From assembly GCA_963969365.1 (NCBI GenBank), contig OZ017754.1:2852001-2916000 (forward strand): 64,000 bases of DNA, in the 5' to 3' direction. The position numbers and the translations under genes are program-made. Below are positions 23,699 to 34,844 of the stretch, in pieces. This stretch comes from Asterochloris sp. CNOR1 (Eukaryota > Chlorophyta > Trebouxiophyceae > Trebouxiales > Trebouxiaceae). The stretch's first letter is position 1. Each line of letters begins with the position of its first letter. The notes under the pieces were generated by a model. It was not told where the DNA came from. It was given only the letters and a program-made list of their open reading frames with translations, and did no database searches.

Positions 23699-26600
23699 TC
23701 AGTAGCCGCCCATGCCTGCAAACAGACAACATGATTGGTCAGACCTGTATACTGGTAAAGCTGCAATAGACACAAGACTGAAGCCACCATCAGAGCGGGT
23801 AGCATTTGACCGCAGATTATCCTGAAGGAACAAATAGCAACAACACTGCAGCCCCCCACCCTGCCCCCTTGAAACCTCCCTCTGACGGTTACAGTGACAA
23901 CAGCAGCAGACAACAGCCGCTAGGGCAAGGTACCCACCTTCCATGCCTGCGCCGGCGCCTGCTGCAGGCTCAGGCTCTGGAATCTCTGTAACCACAACAT
24001 CGCTAGTCAGGAAGGTGCGCGCCACCGAGGCCGCATTCTCCAGTGCACATCGTAGCACCTTGGTCGGGTCGATGATGCCAGCCTTCATCAGGTCCTCATA
24101 CTTGTCTGCAAGGCAGGAGGCCACACTGATGCTTGCTCAGGGTCCTTAGATTAGAAGGGCCCAGAGTCTGAATGAGCTGGCCTCGAAAAGGATTGATGAT
24201 CTGCAGTTTGAAGCAGAGAGGCCAGCAACATCACAGTGCCTGCTGAGCTAAAGGGAAACCACATCAGGTGCAGTCCAGCTGGGAGGCAGTGCAGAGGGAA
24301 ATCGTTGCAAGGCCTGGCTCGCGTAGGGCCATTGTCAGGGCTTTCCTTTTGGTGCGCCACTGACAGGGCCACGCTCATGATGTGCCATTGACAAGTGTCA
24401 TACAGACTATCTAGATTGCAGCATTCTTTCTGCCGCTTCAGATTGCAGCAACTGTTGGGGGAGCTCAGATTATGGGTGGTGAAAATTGTCGACATGGCTT
24501 TTAGTAGGTTTGGTGGACCATCGCCAATCCGCCGAACGAGACCAAGCATCACAGCTCCCATCAAAGCAACATGTGCAGCAGCAGTGCACAAAGCTTTGCT
24601 TTGCAATATCGTATGCCGTGCAAAGCTTGAAGTCGAGAGCAACACAACACTTGAATGCAAGCTATGGCTCAACAGGATTTCGTCACGTGACCTTGCGTTG
24701 GAGCAGCAAGATCTGCTGAGCCAGGGCCAGGCAGTGCAGGTTGCATGCACGAAAGCCCTGCCCTTTGAACTTGCCCTTTGAACTTGCAGGCCATGCTTCA
24801 TTGGCAGCCCACATGCTAGTACAGGCATTGACGGGACCCTGAACTGCTCCCGCTATCCCCAAGAAGCCCTGGCACACAGCAGCACCCCAGTGCTCACTGA
24901 TGTCTGCCACCAGACAGGCCCCGCATACGAAGCCGTGCTCATAACTTGTGTCACGGCAGCAGTTTACAGCCACACACTGTCGCATGCTGGAGATTGTGCC
25001 AAGCCTGGCTCTTGTGGCTGCAGCTCGTGAAGCGACTGCAGTGGGCACAGGCTGCTGCACGTAGACAGTTTCCCTAAAAAGCCAAATTTGTGCCCTCACC
25101 AATGGCCGCGTTGTAGCCGAGCCGGTCATCTCCAGAGTCCAGCACCTTCTGCATGACCACGCTGCCGTTGACGCCAGCATTGTTGGCAATGAGCTTCAGG
25201 GGGTAGCCCAACGCCCGCTTGACGATGTCGGCGCCCACCTTCTGCTCATCATTGGCCAGGGAGTCGCGGATTGCGTCCACCTGCAGGGGAGGCAGTGCTG
25301 GATGTCGGGTAGGCATTCAGGCCTGGGAGTTGCGGTCGGCGTCCACTTCAGGTAGGAACTCAGGCTGCATGGGGAGCAATGATAGTCTTATTGGTGAATT
25401 GGGATGAATGCTATGCGGCAGCACGTTGGATGGATCCCTGACACTGAGGCTGCCGCTGCAGAGGCCACCTACAGAAAAAGCAACACAGAGGGGCTTTCAG
25501 AGAGTCCCAGTAAGTCATCAAAGGCAGGGGTGCGCGTCAGATAGACGCTGAGGGCTCGGCACATACTCTGTGTACACAGCCTCACAGCTCTGCCAGCTGC
25601 AGCAGCGTCCAGGTGCCCCAGTCAACCAGCTCAGGGTCACGCGGACGCCTGCCCACCTTTGCAGCCAGCTTCAGCAGGGTGCAGCCACCGCCGATGACGA
25701 TGCCCTCCTCGACGGCAGCCTTGGTGGCGTTGAGGGCGTCCTCCACGCGCAGCTTCTTGTCCTTCAGCTCCGTCTCTGTCTGGGCGCCGACCTGCAGGCA
25801 CAAAAGGGTGGGCCTGGGCTGTGTGCATGCACCTGCTCTCTGGCAACACTATCTGAACTGCTCGTTCATATTGAGCCTAGCTTGACAACGATGCTCATCC
25901 GCAGAGACTCATCCCTGAGCAATGTCCCCAGCTGCTCCTACAGTGATCTTGCTGTTGCCTGAGGCCGGGTTCTTCTGTTGTCTCACAGGCAATACTACCT
26001 GCCCTGCTTGCTCAGACAGAGCCTAGCTCGATGACGATGCTCAGCCAGCACAGCCTACAGCCCACACACTTGTCGCACCACTCCTCCTGCAAGAAGCCTC
26101 TGCACGGTCGCCAGATGCCAGATTTACCCTTTGACATGCTGTCTGGTCACCTGGATGACTGCCACGCCTCCGCTCAGCCGCGCAATGCGCTCCTGCAGCT
26201 TCTCCTTCTCGTACTCCTGCTCGGTCTCGGCCGCCATGTTGCGGATCTGCTTGATGCGCGCCTGCACAGCCTGCTCGCTGCTGCCGTCGCCCACAATGGT
26301 GGTGGCCTCCTTGCTGACAACCACCTTGGCGGCCAGGCCCAGGACCTCCTCGCCTACCTAGACACGGGTGAGAATGGACTTAAGAATGCACCGTTGTTAA
26401 CTGTTTGGAGGGGGCTGCAGATTGAGACGGCATGGGGTTGCAGCTGTGCATAGCAAGCAGAGCAAGGCCAGGGGGTGGCTTGTGGCTAGTGGGAACAGCA
26501 CTGAGGGCAGCTCCATCTGCGTGTTTGCTAGCAGAATGCAGCCCAGCTCTTGGTGTAGGTTGGCTGCTGCTCACGACATGAGTTGCCAGGCTCCTGACCT

Positions 26601-29600
26601 GATGCACAACAGCAGAGCTCGAGAAGCTTTCTCCAGGTGCACGCCTGTGCAGCTGGCAATTGCCTCACGTGTGACCTGCCATCATGGGGCAATGCATTTT
26701 CACGGCTGAGCCATGCTCTAACCACTTGTCAGAGACATGTGCGGCGTGTCACCTTGTCCAGCTGCAGGCCCAGCTCCTCCTTGACCACCTGTGCCCCTGT
26801 GAGGATGGCAATGTCCTCCAGGTAGCTGCTCTTGCGCTCGCCAAAGCCGGGGGCCTTCACTGCGATGACCTGGAGAAGGACAAATAAAGTGTGACAGACC
26901 AGCGGCATCCAAGGCAGGGCAGCAGATGGGGCACCAGACTGCCATGCTCTGCAGCCCAGTGCGTGCCAGCCCAGATGGACGGCTGTGTTCCCAATGACAT
27001 GACAGTCAGATCCCTCAGGACAGCAGGTTTGCAGTCTCAGTGGCTCCCCAAGCACCGGGTCTGGTGGTAAAGGGGGCTCAGCTATTGTACATCCAGGGCC
27101 AGGCCTGGATGTGACTCCTGAGATTGCTGCAAATGAGTACTGAAGGGCCCAACAGGTCTTTGCCACAGAGGCAGCCAAAGCAGTAACGTACAGATCCGCA
27201 TGAAACCGTTGGACCACCAGGGTGGCCACCAGCTGTGTTCCAGGCAAGCAGCAAGATCTGAAACTAACCCCTGAGGACCTTACCATCAGTACTTAACCCG
27301 AGTGTGTTCATTAGCCTGGCCAGGGCCTCCTGCTCAATGCAACCTCAGCAGCAGCACTGCCCAACAATCAGAGCAGCAAGAACAAGCCTCAGTCTGAAGC
27401 CGGCCCTGAGCTCACCTGCACCAATATCCTCTATTGAAACAACCCCCTTGGCAGCCCGGCAGATCCCTGGAAATCCCAGCACCTCACCTTCAGGGCTCCC
27501 CTGAGCTTGTTGACCACGAGGGTGGCCAGAGGCTCCTGCTCAATGTCCTCGGCCATGATCATGATGGGGTACCCCGCTCTGAGGGCACCCTCCAGGATTT
27601 TGATGAAGTCGCGGGCCGTCGAGATCTTCTTGTCAACCAGCAGGAGGCGGCACTGCTCATACTCCGCCACCTGCAGGGGCACACAGGCAGCAGGTGATGA
27701 CAGGCTGAAGTGGAGGTCACAAGGGACCCATGGGTTTTTGTTTGAGGCCCACTCTGCTTAGCCGTTGGCAGCTTGTGTGGATGCAGCCCATATACAGGGG
27801 CTGACTGCAGACAAGGTGCAAGATAGCTCCTGCAGCTACCTTTGTGCAGATCTCTGCAGCACAGCAACATGGTGATGGTACGGTGCTTAGCATTCCCAAA
27901 GCCACTGCTGAACTGCAGAACCTCTGGCTGCGGGGAGAAGTGCTCATGCTTGGCAAGGGCAGGGGCAGCTGCTGTGCTGGTGCTGTCAGTACACTTGTAG
28001 TGTTGAGTGCAGATGCAAAAGGTGTGGTGGCTACATGTATGTGGCCACCCTCAGAGACAGGCACCAGCGATAGCTGCTGAGCAGGGTAGCACGCCTGACC
28101 GCAGCTGTGGGAACTTGCACTGTACACAGCTGAAGGAGGCCAGGTGCCCTGTGCATGCATTGCACAAAGTGTGCATGTGGCACACTGCATGATGATGCTC
28201 AGCGGTATATGAGCAAGGTCCTGCTCAGAAGCAGGCATGGTACTGAGCGCCATCATGCAGCAGCCAGGCCACAAATTTATGCAGGTACAGGAGGGCAGGG
28301 AGAGCTCAGTGACGATTGTCGCCATGGCTCTCAATCGCCGAGCCAGACGAGATGAGGCGTGCTAGTCTGCATAACACGTCCCATTGCCCTATCTGATGGC
28401 AGCTGAGATGTTGTGCACAGACAACACACCGCCAGCCTGAAAGCGCTTCAGTGCTAAAGCGCTGGACGCCATGCACTGTCATGCCCAGATGCCATAGGTG
28501 TGTGCAAACATCACACTGCCTGGTGACACCTCCTGCCCTGGCCTGACCCTTGAGAACATGCTGTGCCCATGAGCCTCTCCCCAAGGACAGGCCACAGTGC
28601 AGACGTGGCAGCGTCAGCATGCACTAGCCCCAAGCAGCAGTGACAGCCCTAGCGAACACCAGCCCCGATCAGCAGTGCCAATGAGAGTGTACCAGCACAG
28701 ACAGCCCCCAGGAGCAGTGCCAGTGACACTGTGCCAGCACGCACCAGCCCCAGTCAGCAGCGTAGCCAAGACCTCCTCACAGTGCAGCATTAAAGTAAAC
28801 AGTCCAGGGGCCGCACGCAAGAGCACACATCACCATGATGAGACCTGGGTGTAAGGGGCTATATGCAAGAACATGCATAGCAGATAGAGACCCAGGTGTC
28901 AGGGGCCGCAGGCAAGTTGGGCTGATGGCCATCAACCAGTACAGCAGCTCACCATGCGCTCGGGGTCGGTGACAAAGTACGGGGAGATGTATCCGCGGTC
29001 AAACTGCATGCCCTCCACCACGTGCAGGTGGTCCTCTGCAGGCACCCAGCAATTTGACTGTGAGGGGGCAGCGGGCAGCAAGCCAATCTGTCAAGGCACC
29101 TTCACTCAGCCATGAGGAAGCAGACCGCAGCATAAGAGGAGCGAAAGGCATCCACAACTTGCTACCAGGCAGCAGCTTGCAGTGAGAAAGGAAGTCCAAG
29201 CGTCCCAAAAGGCTGCCGTAAGCAAATGGCTTGCAGCAAGAAGGGGATTTGGGGCATCTCCAGTTCAGCTTGCAGCAAACAGGAAGGCTGTGCCCTGCTG
29301 GCCTGTGCCGGATGCGCTGGCTCTGCATCTGCTGGCGCCATAGCTGCTGGGCGTTGTTATTGTTGCATGTATATGCGACCTGGCCGGCTGTGACTCAAGC
29401 AGGGAGGATCACCTGCAGTGCGAGACTCCTCCATGGTGACAACGCCCTGGCGCCCGACGCGGGCCATGGCATCGCTGATTAGCTTGCCCACCTGTAGGGA
29501 CCAGTGAATGCACTGAGCTGGCACACTAAGCAGAAACAATTTCGAAGTTTTCAAGCTGTGCTTGTAACCTCTCTAATGTTTGCAAGGTGTGCTTGTCTGC

Positions 29601-32412
29601 ACAGAGCAGGATGTGAGAGCAGCTTGCTGCAGGCAGTAGCTACGAAGCTGGCCTGATACAGGCTCCCTCAGCATTTAACAAAACAACACACAAACCACCC
29701 AGCACTTCTGCTGGCCACCCAGCTGTTCTGTCATGACTTGCTCTTCCAGGCCGAGTGCATGTGCAGCAAGCAGACCTGACCATGTCATCAGCCCAGCTGA
29801 GAGCCCCGCCCAGCATCTTTGAATGGAAAGTACCCCTTCATGCAATCCTGAGGCAGCCAGCTCGAGCGGGCATGCCTGCACCAGGAACATCCCCTGGCAA
29901 CAGCTTGAAGTCCTCACCGTCTCGTCGCCGCCAGCAGACACAGTCGCAACATTGGCAAGGTCAGCGTCAGAGACGTCAGTGCTGAGGCCCTGCAGCTCTT
30001 TGACCAGGGCGGTGACAGTCTTCTCAATGCCGCGGGTCAGCTGCACGGGGTTGGTGCCGGCTGCCACAATCTTCATGCCCTCTGCAATGATGGCTGCGCT
30101 GAGGATGGTGGCTGTGGTGGTGCCGTCGCCAGCTGTGTCATTTGTCTTGCTGGCAGCCTGAAGCAGAGTGAGGGGGAGGTGGGTGCTGGAAGGGAATGGG
30201 GTTCCTGTTGTGTATGCCATCTACATCATGTACATGCAGTCAGCTTTCAAGACCCCAATCAGCTTGCAGATCCCAGAACCTGATGCCAATGTCAGTGCTG
30301 TAAGGAGGACCAGAACCTTGCTTAGTGACAAGGCTGCGCGGGCTGGACTTGCTCCCACTTGATTGCAGACACGCATGGCACCGACACATTTCCACCTGGC
30401 AAACCAGCATGGGCCCCCCATGTTCTCAACATGGTCCTTCCAAAGCGCTACACACCACACACTCTGCGCCCTACTGTGTGAGCAAATCCCCTGTGCAGTC
30501 CGCGCAGCCTTCAATGCAACAAGGGCCAAACTGTCACCTGGCGGACCAGCTTGGCGCCAATGTTCTCCACCGGGTCCTCCAGATCGACCTCCTTGGCCAC
30601 AGTCACGCCGTCATTCACAATGCGAGGGGACCCATACTTGCTCTCCAGCACCACGTTGCGCCCCTGCAGCAGGAGAGGATGATGGGCTCACGCCACTGCT
30701 GGCTGTGCACTGGCGGCACCTTGGTGGGGCCCGGCGATATTTGGGCTACGCACTGGCTCTGCAACACCACACTGCCTGCCAACAGCAGGGGACGAGCCCA
30801 TTCCAGATATGCTTTTCTACACTGCAGGGGGAGCCAGGGCAGCACACTGCTCCGCCGCAGCAGTGAAGGCATAAGCCTCTGCAGCCTCAGCTCTGGCAGT
30901 GCCACCTGCACCGGCATGCACAACATGGAGGCTCAAGCGCCGACACTGTGTGCATGCCAGCCAGGCAAAGTGTGATGCTCACAGCGTCAGCAGGGCTCAT
31001 ATACTTGGCAGGCTGCTGGCAGGCAAGCCCAAGACATCCTAGCCAAGCACACATTGCTCAACAAACCACTGGAAGCTGTGCCCAAGCAGCCCTCACATTT
31101 GAGGCCCAGGAGAGCACTGGCCAGCTTGCACTGCGCACATCTTGCTGTCAAGACACGACCCAACCCAACTGCATCGGCCACTCGCCCCAACCTACTGGCC
31201 AGCTTTCCACCACCAGCCTGCATGTACTTACAGACACAGATAAGAACAGCACAACCAGCACATCTCTCTTCAGCCTCAAAGACAACCCTCACCTTGTGGC
31301 CTGGGGTAAAGCCGACCAGGCTGGCGGCTAGGTGGGGCCCAGCCTGCTCAGGCACACATCCAAGCCACACAGCATGTATCACAGCAGATCTGCGCTGTCC
31401 TCAGGGCCTGGCTGACAGCAGGTGAGAGTCGTCACACTGGCTGGCTTCAGTCTGGCATACCGTCGCACCCTCAGCCACGCAAAGCCGCAAAAGCCTCATC
31501 TTGGGGCCCAGGGTGGCGCTGACTATGCCAGTCACTTCAGTGAACCCAGCCTGTATGCGCTTGCACCCAGCTCATTGAGCACCCAGCCCAGCAGCATCCA
31601 CACAGCACCATTGGAGCTAATATCTCACTCCTTGTACCCTGAAAGTCATAGACCACCCTGACCTTGGGGCCCAGGGTCACGCCGACCACACTGGCCAGCT
31701 TGTCAACGCCAGCCTGCATGCGCTTGAGCGCCTCGCCATTCCTGTTGAAGTGGAGCTCCTTGGCCGCAGCGTAGCAGGGCTGCACTCCTGCGCGCCTGCA
31801 TGGCAGGCAGTGTGCCTGTCAGCAACAGGTGCCTGGGGTGAGACACCAGCAGCATGTGCTGCTGCCTACTGCCATGCTCTCACAGCTCACTGGCTGACAG
31901 CAGCTTGCGCGGCTGCGTTCCAGGGCGCAAGCCCCAGCCCAGCATGTTGTGCTGCCAATCAAGGCAGGGGAGGCATAGATGATGTGAACGAGGCCACATC
32001 TCACCTGGAGGTGTGTGCCAGGCGAGCCCTGGGCCTCAGCAGCTGAGCAGACATGCCTGCACGATAGCGGCTTCTATAAGAATCCAGAAAGTTCAGCACA
32101 GCTGCAGTACATGCACTGGCTCTGTTGTGCTACCCTTTGTGACAGAACAACAGGCAGAGTCCTTCTGTGCAGTGCTGCCAGAGCGCACAGTCTCACCTGC
32201 GCGATGGACTGGGCAGCCGCTCAACACGCTGGACTGCAGGGGTGCAGAGCTGGGGCCAGCCCTGCACAGGCATTGATCACACTGTCAGAGACATCCTGTG
32301 TCGCAGGGCACAGCATCATGTGCAGCAGCAAGCGGCCTGACAGCCGACAAGGTGAAAGTGCAGCTCACCTCGCGTGGGACGTCTGCCTCTGCATGAGCAT
32401 GGATGTATTCAT
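23699..32412 (-). CDS. CPN60B: Chloroplast chaperonin 60 subunit beta
   Basis: Thirteen minus-strand exons: 32412-32369, 31795-31663, 30663-30538, 30157-29918, 29491-29413, 29035-28953, 27670-27488, 26869-26753, 26357-26151, 25791-25657, 25280-25100, 24105-23938, 23715-23699. Total 1713 nt gives 570 residues with phase closure, a normal length for plastid Cpn60. A short basic transit peptide ([18 protein letters not shown]) precedes the mature start [17 protein letters not shown]. GroEL hallmarks are intact: [15 protein letters not shown], the ATPase motif [51 protein letters not shown] and a Gly/Met tail ending MGGY. The product is an ATP-driven stromal foldase that assembles with the alpha subunit and co-chaperonin CPN20/CPN10 and assists Rubisco and other stromal proteins. 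The last exon is only 17 nt. The donor after exon 2 is a weak GTCAGG. The gene is head to head with a lumen-protein gene. Beta identity rests on the N-terminal motifs and is quite sure. Confidence 0.95.
24755..24790. repeat. Short tandem duplication, 14 bp x 2
   Basis: The stretch gccctttgaacttg occurs twice in a row within a CPN60B intron. Confidence 0.6.
28610..28775. repeat. Degenerate tandem repeat, about 45-50 bp, in CPN60B intron
   Basis: Three to four copies of a unit with the core caccagccccgatcagcagtg recur near 28622, 28664, 28705 and 28742. The segment lies in the intron between exons 6 and 7 of CPN60B. Confidence 0.55.
31085..31605 (-). repeat. Four decayed copies of CPN60B exon 2 within its downstream intron
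   Basis: Read on the minus strand, the 3' part of exon 2 (gcatgcaggctggcgttgac to ctgggccccaag, then its donor) recurs four times. Copies lie near 31490-31590 (still [11 protein letters not shown] then ATLGPK-like), 31283-31335 (GFTPGHK then a gtgagg donor-like site), 31195-31245 and 31085-31145. They are frame-broken and unequally diverged, so they are intron sequence rather than alternative exons. Confidence 0.8.
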
Positions 32413-32502
32413 GCCTGCAGCTTCTGTGGTGTTTGCGATCTGGGACTGCGGCCTCAATAACCTAAAAAGGACCAAACGACACACTTGCCATTCTGAAGCT
32501 TG
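32413..32502. promoter_or_regulatory. Compact bidirectional promoter
   Basis: Only 90 bases lie between the CPN60B start codon (minus) and the lumen-protein start codon (plus). Both products are plastid proteins, so shared control is plausible. The interval holds an AT-rich ataacctaaaaagg stretch near 32455 that could serve either direction. Transcription starts may overlap the coding exons. No experimental evidence is visible. Confidence 0.5.
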
Positions 32503-34693
32503 ATGATGCTGCATCAGGCTCAGATGCAATGCAATGCAACCTGCGCAGGTGCAGCCCATCTGCGGCATGCACCTTCATGTGTGACATGTGGCCCCAGGCG
32601 TCATTGCCGGAATGCATGTCGACCACTTACAGTCTGCAGCAGTTCCAGTGACATCCGGCATGTCCTTCAACGATTTGGCAAGGCAGCTGCTGCCTTCGCA
32701 CTTAGTGCAACACTTCTGACGGGAGGTGTGGTCCAAAGCCTTTCTGGTGCTTGACTAGCATCGTCAGGCGTCCAGAGGCTCACAGACATTGTGCTGCAGG
32801 GGCTGGTGCCAGGCTGGAGGGTGTGAACAAGCCAGAGCTGCTGCCCAAGGAGACGACCACAGTGATTGATCTTGCTGGGTTCCTGACCCCTGGAGAGGTC
32901 AGTTGTCCAGGGCGTGCAGCGTTGATGCTTCAGCTAGGTATTAGAAGGATCAGCGTAGCCATCCATGATGCAAATTAACACACAGTGCCAAGCCAGCAGC
33001 ATGCAACGTATGGCCTACGCTTACTATGCTGACCACTGGCAGAACCGATGCTCTCTGCAAGGTTCTGTCATTGCTATACTGGCGCAGCTGGCCCCTCACA
33101 AGTAGTCCAGCAGCAACAGAGGCACTGTTAACCACGCCCGCAGGTGACCCGCATCAAGAAAGAGATCTCTGGCTTGGAGCGGGACAAGGGCGTCAAGCTG
33201 AGAGTGCTGGCCCAGAACTATCCCAACACGCCTGGTGAGGCAGACTCTGCTCAGCAGCAGCCTGCATGTAGTCTTGAGATACAGCTCAGCATGTGCAGCC
33301 CACAGGATGCACACCTGGCTTGTGGTGGCCTCCTTCAATGCGAGCCGAGGTTGCGTCTGCTGCTGATGCATTCTCCAGGTGCATGTCAGCATGTGCAGCC
33401 CAGGAATTTGCACTCAATCTGAAGTCCTCTGCCTTAGGGCAGCCAGCCCTCTGCTTTGAGACCATGTCTTTTGCGCATCTGATCTGGTCACAGCACTTTG
33501 TGTTGAGGCGTGTTCTGGGTGGCTGTACTTATCTGAGTGTGCTAGCTATTGCCTGACAGCCTGCACTTGGCTTGCTCCACACCGTACTCACTGCCGCCTG
33601 TCTCAATGCGAGCCTGATGGTGACAGGCATGTTGGATGTGTCCAGGAATTGCAGCACTTGCTTATGGCCTCTTCAATACCGGCCCTTAGCTGCTGCTTTG
33701 CTGCCGCTTCATGCAGGCTTGGCCATCAGGGACTTCTGGGGCGTGGACGGGGACACAGTGGTATTTGTGGCTGACCCCAGCCTTGGCAACATCCTGAACT
33801 TCAATGTGAGCTTTGCAGCCAGACCGGCCTATTTCAGTCTGCGTCCTGTGATTTGGTGTGTTCAAACTGAGCTGAACAACACGTGTCATTGTCCTCCTGG
33901 CGCGCCTGGGGCAGCAGTGTGACATGCACACCCACAAGCACCCTGCGCTTGTGTTGCAGGTTGGTGAGAACTTGGATCTGCAAGTGCCTCGGGTGAGCTG
34001 ACTGCAGAACCTTTGCCTGCCCTTCCAACCTGGGCTCTTACAAGCGGCCAGGCTCAATACCCTACCACGGTCCAGGCATGTGCCGCCCTGAGTCCTGCAT
34101 ACTTTCTGCTGGACTAGGAAGCCAGCCCATGCTCTCATTTGGCCCATGTGACAGGCTTTGCATACCAGCACAACGTGCCGCCTGGAGTCATGCAGAACTT
34201 CTGGACAAGGCTGGCCAGCAAGTATGGCACCAAGAAGTACTGGCAGGAAAAGGGCGAGGAGGCCGCCATTGTCAACGCTGTGAGTCTGTCAGACCACAAC
34301 TGAAGCATCTTTGCGGTGCAGCTCTCTTGGACCCCACTTGTCAGCACCATTGCATCAGCTCCTGAAGCTATGCGCTTATGTCTCGTGTGTGATTGCAGCT
34401 GGGTGGCTCGCCTTGTGCTGACATGCCCCCTCATATTCAGGTCAGCGCCATTGACTTCTGTTTCAGAGAGCCAGTGGGTAGAAATCAGTGCGCAAAGATT
34501 CAGGGGGAGCTAGGGGAAGAGCCCTCATCAGGTCAGTCTCGAAAGTTGCTGCAGAGCTCTTTGTGTGTCATTGGATGCATTCATCTCATTCATATTGGCA
34601 CTCACGATTGTCTTAAAAGAGACCCTCACTATGTCCTGGTCAAATTGCCTTCCTGTTGCAGGCTTCCTGGGGAAGACATTCTTTGGCTCCTGA
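32503..34693 (+). CDS. Thylakoid lumen 15 kDa-type protein, TPM-like domain
   Basis: Eight exons: 32503-32746, 32800-32897, 33144-33234, 33717-33805, 33960-33992, 34196-34279, 34441-34531, 34662-34693. Total 762 nt gives 253 residues with phase closure. The N-terminus (MMLHQAQMQ onward) is rich in Cys, Arg and Ser, as expected of a stromal transit peptide. A hydrophobic thylakoid-transfer segment follows (AAAAFALSATLLTGGVV, residues about 61-77), ending with a possible lumenal cleavage after SGAGA. The mature part contains KPELLPKE, TTVIDLAGFLTPGE, KLRVLAQNYP, LAIRDFWGVDGDTVVFVADP, GNILNFNVG and FWTRLASKYG. This matches my memory of the plant thylakoid lumen 15.0 kDa protein, whose fold resembles TPM (Psb32/TLP18.3) proteins linked to photosystem II upkeep. 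The function is inferred from family only. The gene is head to head with CPN60B. Confidence 0.85.
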
Positions 34694-34844
34694 ATACCCC
34701 TCTGCCCTCAGAAAGGGTACCAGGTGCAGCTGTTGACTTGTTGTAGTCATAAGATGTATCATGAAAGTTCTGCTGGGGATGGCTTCTGTTGGCAACTTGA
34801 AACACTGCCTCTGTTTTTATGTCCGCCAATAAGTTTTGTGCATC

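Noticed and set aside
31490-31590. Alternative CPN60B exon
   Set aside because: It resembles exon 2, but its frame is broken and core chaperonin residues are lost, so it was scored as a fossil copy.
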